DNA of 64,000 nucleotides from Chrysomallon squamiferum (lineage: Eukaryota > Mollusca > Gastropoda > Neomphalida > Peltospiridae). The first letter of the stretch is position 1; every line of letters starts with the position of its first letter. Under the pieces are notes generated by a model. It was not told the DNA's origin and did not search any database. It was given only the letters and a program-made list of their open reading frames with translations. Of this stretch, positions 1-11,075 are shown piece after piece. The translations under genes were made by a program, and so were the position numbers. Location of the stretch: the NCBI GenBank assembly GCA_012295275.1, contig CM022672.1:477943-541942 (forward strand), written 5' to 3'.

Positions 1-367
1 CACATTTCATACATTACATGATAGTTAGTAACTTAATAAGCTGAAGATTATTAAAAACATTTACAGCAGAAGCTGCAATCAAAATAATCTGTAAAATTTA
101 TGATTCTTATGGTAATGTTTTGTAGAAACTAAACAAATTAATGTTGATTGTAGTATTACAAATAAATACAATCTGATGAAGAAAATGTTATTAACAGTCA
201 ACATCAAAATATTCATTTGGTATCTGACATAAAATGCCTTAAATGAAAAAAGAAATATGTCAACAAAATCTCAGGTAAATACATATAAACCTGCTGATAC
301 AGAATATTAAAAAGAAAATCAGTAGAAACATCTTTAATCATTCAAATATTCTACATTTAAACTTCAC

Positions 368-3300
368 CTTTCTGAGGAGTCTTTTTGTCTGTCTTGCTGT
401 CTGAGGAAGGCAGACTGGTGCTTGATGGAGTCTCTTTGTCAGTTTTTGTCTTTCTTTTCACTGGACTAAGAGAGGGGGCATTGGGTAATGAGGGTAGGGA
501 GGGTTTTACCTGGGGTGGACCAGGTGTTTGTTCTTCTATCACATGTGAGCAGGCATTCAACAGTCTGAAATATGTGAATACAACACATGTAATTCAACAA
601 ACTATAAATAAAAGTTGTTAATAAAGTGAATGAGTAGTTCAGTAATTAGTCACTCAAAATCTACATGACAGATATTCAGTGAACCGTGTAGTAGAAAGCA
701 GATACTCACTAAGAAAAACAGGTGTTAATTACTAAGAGAGTTGGAACAGTTACTGAGTCAGCGTGATGGCTCTGTAACTGATCTGTGAGTGTGGTTTGCT
801 TCTCATCCAGTTGCATGGTTCAGTGAATGGATTAGTTATTCTGTACTCACCGAGCAACATGGCTGAGTAGCTGGTCTACAAATGGTGCAAGTTGTCTGTC
901 AGATATACAGGTCCATCTCACATCCTCTGTGGAGCTGCTGGTACTCACTGAGTCATCTGCTGGCCGCAAACACTGATATGCAGAACCTGCAGAGAAAGTG
1001 TCTCTGTCAAAACTGTGTTTATCCTTACATCAAGAAATTAAGTACATAATAAGCTATTTTCCAATCTTGTACTGTAATATACATGATCTGAAAAATTACA
1101 AAATTGTTAAATAATTTAGTTAACCATAAGTAAGTGTTTAAAAGTAATCAATGCCTAATATATTTTTCTGTTACGAAAATATAATCATAAATATTAATAA
1201 TTTTCTATTATTTTTAGTTCTATGTATATTAAACAACAAATAAAGGAAATATTTACATTTAAATTATGATATTTTAAAAAAAAACACAAATTGTTTAAAA
1301 CATCTGATGTGTAAATCTGGCTGTAACAATGATACTTTTAGTGAAATGATTAAACAAACCTGCTACAAGATTTCCTGCCAACTGCAGCACATCCTGGTGA
1401 GTGGAAATGTCAAGGACTGCAGGGGAGGAGATTAGAAGAGCCAGGATGACTGGTACAGGTCCTCCTCCTGAACCAGAAGTCAAGTCCTCCAGACTAAACG
1501 TACTGTTAACAAAACAAATCACTATAAATATTGTAAATAATATGTTTAATGTCTTAAACACTTTAAGAATGACTAACACTACACTAATTACTGGTATAAA
1601 GCAATTGGCAAATGTGAGAAATGTCAAGGAACTGTGTAGATAGATGTAAGTCTTATGTAAATGTAATTATAAATACTTTATGTTTCACCTAGAGGAACTC
1701 AAAGTGTAGATGCATATTTTATGTAAATGTAATTATAAATACTTTATGTTTCACCTAGAGGAACTCAAAGTGTAGATGCATGTTTTATGTAAATTTATGT
1801 AAATATTTTACCTAGAAGAACTCAGAGATCGGCTGGGTGGTCGTTTCATGTTCAGGCGACTGCTGCCATCTTTGGGGAGGAGAGGAGTTGCAGGGCCACA
1901 ACCCCATGACGATGCATGTCTGGTGACAAGGTAATTCTCAGCCAACATACACAGGGCATGACAACATCCACTCTGTCAATACAATGTTCACACAGTGTTC
2001 ACTAATAATTTTAACTTCAGTGCTGATATTATAATCTTATCACAGATATAAAGGGACTAGCTTTACAAAAACAAAATTTAGATAGTGAAATATACTGCTA
2101 ATATATTATTTTATTAAACTCTGAAATACTGAAGAGAAACTACCCTTCAATAATTTACATTTTAAAGTAATCAGTTATTATTAAAAATAATAAAATATCT
2201 GTGACAATTTTCTTTTGAAGTTTAAAACAATGTTTACCATGAAATATTTTGATTTAGAAATGTAAAGCTGATGCATCAGTTTATGTACAATTCTTGACAA
2301 ACTGCTTTCTATGTGTGTGTGGATGGTGTACATTGGACTCAGATCAAATGGTTTCACCAGCCCCTGTACCAGTGGGGGTGGATCTTCAGCCCAGTCATGT
2401 AGTATGGGTTGTAGAAACTGTGTGGTGATGTCTTCTGAGTATGCCATCACAGGGTCCTGATGAGGGTTGTCAACAGCAAAAAACAGTCGTGGTATTAGTC
2501 TGAAATGTAAATATCAAACAGATTTAGAGACAAAGATTATAATTTTTATTGCTGATGTTACAGTAACACTTGCAACTTGAAGTGGTGTAACTAAAATCTT
2601 TTAGCATAAGAGATTTTTAAAATGGTAACAAGTTTCAACCTTAGCAACGTCCTTGATGCTGCATGTCGTACACGCATGTCCTCATCACCTAACAGAGGCA
2701 GGATGACCTCATCAATGTAGTGCTCTTGTAGACACAACTTCTGTTTAAATATACAACAATGAATTTATAATGGTCATATTTAACAGGAGAGAAATGATAT
2801 ACATAAATAAATTCGGGTTACAGGTAACAAATTGAATTATTTCAATCATTTCTATCTCTAACTAAAGTTAGTGACAATGAAATAAACATTAAAACATGTA
2901 AATATGCTGGGTTTTCAAGTTAGCAGTGTATTTTACAGAGTAGTGGTAACAAAAATAGCTACACATTGAAGTATTTGAAGTTAATAAAGTGAAATTGTTT
3001 TCAACATTAGATATAGTCTTACACCAAGGAAGTGATGACCCTTTATGAAGTCAATACATATTCTCTCAAGATAGTTCACAACTTTGAAGTTGATTCCTCC
3101 AAGAAGGTCTAGAAGTTCAACCTGAAATATTTTACATTCTCTTTTACATAGATTATAACAATTTATATTATTCTGTTCTACATGTACATTTCACAGTTTA
3201 CTTTATGTTTTATATATATATATTTCACAATTCACTTAATGTTTTACATACATATTTCATAATATACTTAATGTTTTACATACATATTTAAGAATTTATT

Positions 3301-6300
3301 TAATGTTTTACCTATAATTCACAATTCACTTAATGTTTTACATACATATTTCACAATTTATTTAATGTTTTACATACATATTTCACAATTTACTTAATGT
3401 TTTACATATATTTCATAATTTACTTAACCTTAGCCCTGTTTTTATGTGAAGACAAAATTTACCTTGACCAGCCAGTATGGGTTTGTTTTAATTTCTAGCA
3501 GATCAAGAAGAATATGCAGAGCTAGTTTGCCATGACAACTCTCAATGAGCTTAGACAAACAGAGCTGTAGAGCAGATAGAGCCTGACGTGTGGCCAGTGA
3601 TGAGTCATCTTCAAGTATGTTTATCAAGATTTCTATCAAGTGTTCTACTGACAGTTTGCCTGCAATGTAACACAGTATGTTTATCAAGATTTCTATCAAA
3701 TGTTCTACTGACAGTTTGCCTGCAATGTAACACAGTATATGTTTATCAAGATTTCTATCAAGTGTTCTACTGACAGTTTGCCTGCAATATAACACAGTAT
3801 ATGTTTATCAAGATTTCTATCACGTGTTCTACTGACAGTTTGCCTGCAATGTAATACAGTATATGTTTATCAAGATTTCTATCAAGTGTTCTACTGACAG
3901 TTTGCCTGCAATGTAACACAGTATATGTTTATCAAGATTTCTATCAAGTGTTCTACTGATAGTTTGCCTGCAATATAACACAGTATATGTTTATCAAGAT
4001 GTCTATCAAGTGTTCTACTGACAGTTTGCCTGCAATGTAACACAGTATATTAAGTGTTCTAGTTTGTCTACAATACTAAGCAGCATAAAATGATTATCCT
4101 TCTGTCAAGTGTTTAATAAAACTATAATTTGTGAATATTTACAAACAAAATTTGAGTATGATTTTAATATAAGTTGATTATAAATTAATACTAACCTAAG
4201 TCAGAAGGTGAGTGTAGTTTGAGCCACTTGTTGAAATCAGCTCTGCCTTCAACAAGAACTTTGTGTATGAGAGAACCAATAATGGCTGCCGTATTTCCTT
4301 TGAGCTGAGGGTCAGGGTGACTGGCATACAGAAGTACATCATTAATATCCTGATCTCTTCCTGACAAAATAAAAAAACAAATGTATATATGTGAAACAAA
4401 AATAAAATTATTACTAAATGAAAAAATATTAGGAAATAAATATATGTGTAGAATATTTAAAGATGAAAAAATTTTCAATATGCCCTGAAGATAAAAATAT
4501 ACTTTATAATTTTTGAAATAACTCATATTTTTTTATCATCAATTAAAATAACTGAAGATCAACTAACAATTTCTACTATCCTACAACATGTTTAAAATAA
4601 AACTATTTACCGGCAAAGCTGTGAGGGAACAACTTGTAAAAGAAGACATGAGGATAGAGGGACAGACTAGAGGCCACACACCCCAGAGCCAGAGACTTGA
4701 GACTGACCCTGGCTATTTTGTCTGGAAGCAACACTCCACACTCCCCCATTAACAGAAACCTCCTACACAGCAGCCTAACACAGAAAACCAGGGGCAGTTC
4801 ATCATCAAGTAGAGACCCCACATCACACCCTCTCTCCTCAGTCATCCCTGGTGGGAGGGGGCTTGGGAGTGGACTGTCCTGAAAGTCAGTGACATCAAAC
4901 ACACTGGGATTTCCATTCAAATCCTGCAGGGATCCCTTTCTAAGTAAAGGTTTTCGCTTTGGACTTATACTTTTTATGCTGAACAAAGTCTCAACACTGC
5001 TACTGTGAGACAGAACAGATCTTTCTGACTTCTCCTCATTTAAGTCAGCAATTTCCACACTTGAGTAGTTAGTGTCTGATGTCACCACTCTCGACATGGA
5101 TATCACTTCTTTGTTGCCAACTTCATCATCTACAGCTGCTACATCATCCAGTGATGTTGAAGTTACAGAGACTGACCGTATGTCTGACTGGATTTCAGAA
5201 ACAGTAGGCTCGGTACTGATGGCCTGACTGTGCAGCTCAGAACTGTCAGCATCATCCTCCAGTCCTGTATCATCAGAAACTGCAGGAACATCAAAACTAC
5301 CTGAAAACAAAACAGTACAAAGAACTTATTTAAAAACAACAACAAGATAATAAAGTAAAAAACAATTTAAGAAAAAAAGAGATGACATGGCAATAAAAAA
5401 TATCAAACTACTCTATTTTACTAATCAGAGAGATATTAAAAATATATCTATTTATGAAATGTTCTCCAGAAATCAGACATAGACTAAATAATTATCAAAG
5501 TCAATGACAACTTGATAAAATCTTTATAAAATAAAACTTGAAGATTCACAATGAAATAGGAATTAGTTGTAGCTCAGTGGTTACAATGGACACTCACTTT
5601 CTTCCTGAAGTCCTCTTCCATGTTCATAATCAGCTTGAAAAATCAGAGATGTTTTAATACTTCCCTTTGTCAGCAGGACCTGTAGGAGTTGTGAAGGAGG
5701 TGATCGTAGCAGTTGCTGTAAGGATTCCAGTGATGCTGTGGCCACATTGTGGTCAGGATGTCGTGTGAAATGTAACAACAGCTGAAACAGCTGTTGAGTA
5801 ATACAAACAGTGCAATGTAAAATATAGTCATCTAATAAAATAATTTTAAAAAAAAGAGTAAAATATTATCAGGCATATTCTCTTCATGGGCTGTTCTTTG
5901 ACCCAGAAAGCTATTCATAAACATAGGTTTTTGAGGTGAACATAGCAGGAATGATTGTAGCAAACCAATACTTTATGTACTATATATAATATAAAAATAT
6001 CTCAAAAATTAACAAAGTAATAGTATTAAAAAAAAAATTTAACTCATAAAAATTAAAAGTATTAATTGTTTATGTATTACAGACTGTTAAATTAATATTT
6101 AAATAAATATAACTTTAACAATTTTTTAATTCATAAAAATGAATATTATTATATATATTTACCTTTGTTTCAGTTTCAAATTAATATTTAAAAACAAATA
6201 CCTTTAATAATTTTTAAATCACAAAAATGAAAATTATATATGTTTATCTCTGTTCAAACTCTAATAAATCTTTACATACCTTCTGAACATGCTCATTGTT

Positions 6301-8903
6301 AACTCCTTCGTGCGAGTCTCTCTGCATCTGCCCGAAACTTCCCTTCAAACCCTGCTCCGTGGTTGCTGTGTTACTCAGCTGTGGAATCATGTGACGGAAA
6401 CACAGAATGACCCCCAGCAGAGTATATGTGTCATGAGGTATGTCTACAGGTATCACAAGCTCTGAAATAAACATCACAATACTGTCCACTTAAAACCATT
6501 CACAATATTTTTATATTACAATAGTATGAGAGTGTAGATCTGCAGCTGACAAAGAATCAGTTATATTCACTGAGATGTTAATATAAAATTATTATTTCAT
6601 AATCAGGAAGACAAAAAACAAAATCCTTTAAAATACAAGTAATAGTACAGCATTACTGTGATATACATCAAGTATCATACCATGTACATACAGAAAAATA
6701 TCTGACAAGAGAATGTCCCAACTTCTTAACCATTATTTTATTCTGTCAGAGTAAAATAAAAAATAATTAGCCTCTATTACAGTATGATTCTACGTTTACT
6801 GAACAGAGCAAGTATCTAAATCTGGAATCAGTGGAACATTGTCTGGCATGTTTGTTTAAAAGAGAGGATGTACAAACCAAGTAGCATGTCTACAAGGTAG
6901 GAGAGGAAGGAGAGAGGACTGCGGGAATGTTGACAGATGAGGACCAGACTGCTGGCAGCTGCACGTCGACACATTGCAGAACTTGACTTGAGGTTGATGC
7001 TAAACGCACTCAACAACGCTTTCACCTCTGAGTCGTTGGCAAACACCATCAGTGAAGGACAGATTTTCAACATCGCCGTTGACAGCGTGTCCTGAATTGC
7101 CTCCTCATCTCTCCGACAAATCCGAGCTAGACATGGCAGCAGGTTTACAATGTACGGTCTGGAAACAGAATATTTTGTTAATTCTTTGTAAAATTAAAAT
7201 CAGAAACGTTATCTAAGTTTAATATATATTGTCTGAAAATAAAATATTTAAAAATAATCAGTCAAATTATCTAAATTGACATATTCTCTTGGTTAGGTCA
7301 GATATAATCAGTAACACTGTTGGACAGACATTATGCACTGGTTTATTTCTTACACCAACAGTTTTGTATTAAAACTGACAAATCAACTGTGCTGCTGTAT
7401 AAAACAGAACTTCAGTCTCTTCAGTTATTTAAATTTCACTGTAGTTTACATTTAAGTAACTTTTAAAACTATAAAAGCTGTCACAAGTGATTCTGGAATT
7501 ATAAACTATCTGTTCTAACTGCTTATTTCTGATAATATAGCGATACATTATGATTTCAGTGCAACTTCCAGTGTGGATTTGAACTGACTGACCTGCATTT
7601 CTGAGGTCTGATAAGATGACACATATCAGCAAATCTCCAAAGAGCAGCTCGGAGAGAGCGTGATGCTCCATTTTTCTTTATTTCTTTGTACAGCTCCACC
7701 TGCAGGCGACCCAGATTTGTCTCCAGTAAGATCTGTAAACAGTTAACATTCATTCTAAATTCTGTTTTCACTTTTAATTTATCAAACAGTAAAATACCTC
7801 ATCATAATTTAGAGTAGTTATACATGTTATATATCAACCGAATGGGTCTCTGTAATTATGCATGTGCGTCTTTCTGATATACATATGTAGAGAAACACAC
7901 ATAAATCCACACACACACACTCACTTTTGAAGAACTGACATAATATCAGTGTAAAACAAAATATTATTCAACAGAAACAGTCTTCAGTGCTCACTTTTAT
8001 TGTTCTGTTGAGACATTCGTCTGCCACTAGTCGTACATCGGCTTCACTGTCATCACACAATGTTAGGAATGCCTCCATCGCGATACCAAGAAACTTAGGA
8101 AAATCTGGGATCGATCTAGAGAATAAAGCAATGTGATCATCAGAACAGTCTATAACAAAAACAATATTGATAAAAATAATAGTAGTAGTAGCAGCAAACA
8201 GTAATAATAAAAATTATTAACAACACTACTATTACTACTACTAATAATAGTAGTAATAATAGAAATAATAATAATAATGGTATCAGTGACAATAATAATA
8301 TTAGTAATACTAATAACAGTAATAGTAATAATGACAATGGTGATTGATTAATGCTGGATTTTACATATTCACCTCAGACTGGGTGATTGTAAACTCACCG
8401 CATGTTGGGAGCACAGATACAATCTGCAATGACATTACAATTCACCATCTTTTCTTTCTTGGTAGGTGGAGTTTCTTTTTTTCTATAAAAGATAACAATA
8501 TTAATTTGTAATTACAAAATATTTTATCTTAATGGTCTTTATATGTTTAACATAATTTTTGAATAACTTTTATTAATATTTCACCTTAAATCATAATATC
8601 TGAATTCTAAACAAAAAGTAAATCTAGAAATGTTGCTGTAGCAACTAAAATTTTAACTCAAGTGAAGTTTTAAATATTCTACTGTCATGTATTTGTCCTA
8701 AATATGCAACAAAAATAGAGCAATAAGCATTTAAAGCAGATGAAAATTATATTTAGAACAATCACTCTGAGAAGTTAAAAAAAAGGAACAAAGAAACAAT
8801 TCCAAAACTTTATTTACTTTGCTGATTCATCCATGACAACTCCTCCAGGTTGAAAAACCTTCAGACCTTCAAAGGCTTTGATTAATTTTTCAATAGTCGC
8901 CAT
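368..8903 (-). CDS. HTT: Huntingtin, N-terminal 1079 codons (3' part outside window)
   Basis: Huntingtin is a very large cytoplasmic HEAT-repeat scaffold for vesicle transport, autophagy and other complexes. Seventeen coding exons fit with consistent phase: 8903-8818, 8482-8399, 8115-7995, 7732-7593, 7158-6878, 6461-6280, 5790-5598, 5300-4611, 4360-4196, 3659-3463, 3121-3023, 2740-2640, 2499-2238, 1972-1812, 1502-1360, 986-851, 564-368. Recalled human HTT matches in order: the N17 helix, [19 protein letters not shown] (human [19 protein letters not shown]), [83 protein letters not shown] and PSLSPVKRK. Coverage corresponds to roughly human residues 1-1210. The start is the ATG at 8903 (minus-strand context gacaATGG). 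The last exon leaves one base of an open codon, so the gene continues left of position 1. Exon edges are read by eye. The product is very secure. Confidence 0.96.
1660..1820 (-). repeat. Minisatellite spanning the 3' edge and donor of HTT exon 14
   Basis: On the minus strand exon 14 ends CTGAGTTCTTCTAG followed by gtaaaat. Two more copies of this edge, each TTTGAGTTCCTCTAG followed by GTGAAACATAAAG, lie downstream in the intron with spacings of 57 and 66 bp (plus-strand cctag at about 1811, 1754 and 1688). The first copy sits at the real exon end, and every copy carries a usable-looking GT donor. Confidence 0.85.
3140..3430. repeat. AT-rich tandem repeat, about 37 bp, filling HTT intron 10
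   Basis: About seven or eight imperfect copies of a unit containing cacaattyacttaatgtttt followed by acatacatattt fill nearly all of the intron between exons 3463-3659 and 3023-3121. The unit does not include exon sequence. Confidence 0.85.
3617..4060 (-). repeat. Minisatellite spanning the acceptor and first 40 bp of HTT exon 10
   Basis: Seven copies have spacings of 60 to 63 bp. On the minus strand each copy reads ttgcag then GCAAACTGTCAGTAGAACAC and on through about 20 more exon bases. The real exon is the copy nearest the unique sequence (upper edge 3659). The second copy has its acceptor at 3719, exactly 60 bp away and without an intervening stop, so its use would add 20 residues in frame. 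The next copies are shifted by 62 bp and would break the frame. Confidence 0.92.
4611..5300 (-). other. HTT: HTT exon 8: disordered regulatory segment plus start of next HEAT block
   Basis: This is the largest HTT exon in the window (690 bp, codons about 363-592). The first two thirds is Ser/Asp/Glu-rich and low in hydrophobics, as in the human 400-650 region that holds caspase and phosphorylation sites. The last third ([29 protein letters not shown]) matches the human segment PLVHCVRLL through VRVSVKALALSCV. A DLNG motif sits where human HTT has its DLND caspase site, lacking the terminal Asp; this positional match is only suggestive. Confidence 0.8.
8155..8340. repeat. Interrupted trinucleotide microsatellite (AAT/AGT) in HTT intron 2
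   Basis: The stretch is mostly aat, agt and act triplets between exons 8399-8482 and 7995-8115. It gives long leucine- or valine-rich reading frames that are not genes. Confidence 0.85.
8818..8903 (-). other. HTT: HTT exon 1: N17 helix without polyglutamine
   Basis: Translation starts [19 protein letters not shown], followed by GGVVMDESA. The first 17 residues align without gaps to human N17 (MATLEKLMKAFESLKSF), the amphipathic membrane-binding helix. After residue 17 there is a single glutamine and a single proline, so no polyQ tract and no proline-rich domain. Human Ser13 and Ser16, which are phosphorylated, are Gly13 and Val16 here; Thr3 is kept. The donor is AAA|GTAAAT, phase 2, joined to a Lys-rich start of exon 2. 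Confidence 0.93.
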
Positions 8904-11075
8904 TGTCAACTATTAAGATTCTGTTCAAATCTGAAAGTCAAGATAAAAATAATAAATACTGTAAATAATTATAGTAATATTTTGTCATTAACATGCTTTC
9001 AATAGATGTGATTTTGGGAATTTACTATCAGTATTCGCTCATCAGGTATAAAACAATTCACAAGGTAAAACAATCTAGTAGGTTCTATATATGTTTTGTT
9101 GTGTTGGAATGTTGTTGTGTTTTTTTTGGGGGGGGTTCAAATAATTTTGATAACAATCAATGTCAAATAAAAATTTATTATTTTTACTTGATTTTAATAA
9201 TATATAAAACGTTAAACAATTAATAGAATTTTCATCAACCCTTTTCATATTTAATGTGGATGTAACTATTGTTTGTACTTTTCATTCATATCATGTATTA
9301 TTAAGTACCTGTATAGAATACTTTATGAGTCACCTCATGGTAACTTTGAAGTTTTAAAACCGACAACAGTGCAATTCTTAGTTTCTTTCTTTCATTAATT
9401 TAATTATTTTAATACCAGATTTAGTGATTATGGCTGATAGTGATATTAATTAGACATCTTCACAACAGTATTATTTGAACATTGCTTATGTTGTTTAATT
9501 TTACTTTAGCGTTTGACAAAAACTGGAAAAATCTGAAACACCAGTAGCTAAATAAGATATTAAAAGTCGACTTCTACAATTACAAATGTGCACCACTGTC
9601 ATCAGTAATCTAAATATTGCCATTAGCGAACAGACGAACAAATGAAATTTAATTTTTAATTAATTTCTACATATCGATAATTACACAGACGTTCGACAAG
9701 CTTAATGTATTTAATTATTGCTCCGGGTAAAATGGATTAATATATTTTGCGTGTTTACTAACGTCAGACATGTCACCTGAATATATATCTAAGATGACAT
9801 TTTATAGCACTAGACAGTGGACGCCATTGAAATACGGAAGTCACGTGTATGTTTATAGTGAAGTTAATTATAAATGAAAGGGCTATTTGTACGAAAACAC
9901 CGATTTAAATCCTCGCGTCTAAATAAAATGCTTGAATTGAATTGCATTAAACTGAAATTTATTAGGTAAAAATAATACTTATGATACACGATAAGTAAAT
10001 AGTAAATAACCTCTAAAAAAATCAAAGATAACACACAAAAAGACACTACGTACACTTATTTCCATTCTTGTCCTCTTATATTAAAAGGATGTGAGACAAA
10101 CTGCAGCAGTACATTATTACAAGTAAATACACTTTAGTATTTACAAAACCATGTTCATAAATGTTAATACATAATATTCAAATAATGATTTAATTACAAA
10201 ATAATATAAAAGTAAATGATAATAAATAATAAAAAGTTTTGGGTATAAACCAACTTCCTAAATATCTATATGATGAATGTTCATTTAAAATCTAGTTAAT
10301 AAATGATTTTAAAAATATGTATCAATTTTTTCAAGCAATTAACAAATATAAAATGATTATTACAGAGAAGGATTAAATAGAATTGAAACCACACACACAA
10401 ACACCAGATTTCATTAGTACATTACATAAATATTTGCACATCAGATTAGGTGTATAATAAACTCTGATTTAACATTAACATTATTTATAATTAAATCTGA
10501 TTTAACATTACTTTTACTCTTTAACACTGAGAAAAGATAACGAATTTTTCATTGTTATAGTCATAATAATTTTATGAATAATGATAATTGAGCACATGAC
10601 AGTCAGTTTCTATAACTGTATATTATTTTAGGTGCTTTAGTCTGTTTGTCCATTGCAATATTCAAAATATTAATCGTGATAATTCAGATATTATTATTTT
10701 TATTATTATTGTTACTATTGTTGTTGTTGAGCTTTTGTTAAAAACATTTTTGTTTGTGATATGGGACTTAATCACTTATATGTTTGAATGTGTAATTATT
10801 CTGTGTAGTCAGGAAATCCACCTTCTTCGTTTGCTCGATGATAATTTTAAAAATGCAGAAACTTAGAAAGTGGTGCGCATTTTTTCATAAAAGTTAGTAC
10901 CGATAAAGAGTAGCACCATTTTAAATACCACAATATCAGTTTTTGGCATATAATTTCTTTGTTTTTAACAAACAGTATAAAGATAAATTATGGGATCAAA
11001 ATATAAATTATTAGAAGAATGCTTAACTACATTTAGTACGGCTTCGTAAAAACAGTTAAAAGCAGGCCGATAAAT
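8904..11075. other. Divergent intergenic region HTT / UBLCP1
   Basis: The 2.2 kb lies between the two start codons, is AT-rich and holds no recognisable gene. A minus-strand acceptor-like site (tgactttcag) at about 8930-8940 just upstream of the HTT ATG suggests a spliced 5' UTR, with a non-coding first exon near 9780-9835. The right-hand kilobase is simple AT-rich sequence up to the UBLCP1 ATG. Confidence 0.6.
9830..9850 (-). promoter_or_regulatory. Candidate HTT core promoter: E-box plus ETS-type site
   Basis: CACGTG at 9842-9847 is next to ACTTCCG on the minus strand (9835-9841), followed by CAATGGCG. Palindromic E-box and ETS sites of this kind are common at housekeeping promoters. A donor-like AG|GTGACA about 60 bp downstream on the minus strand fits a 5' UTR exon. 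This is inference from motifs only. Confidence 0.35.

Noticed and set aside
250-310. Possible next HTT exon on the minus strand after a cag at about 291 (VYMYLPEILL frame)
   Set aside because: The incoming phase (one base left over from exon 17) puts a stop in the frame, and similarity to the human segment is too weak.
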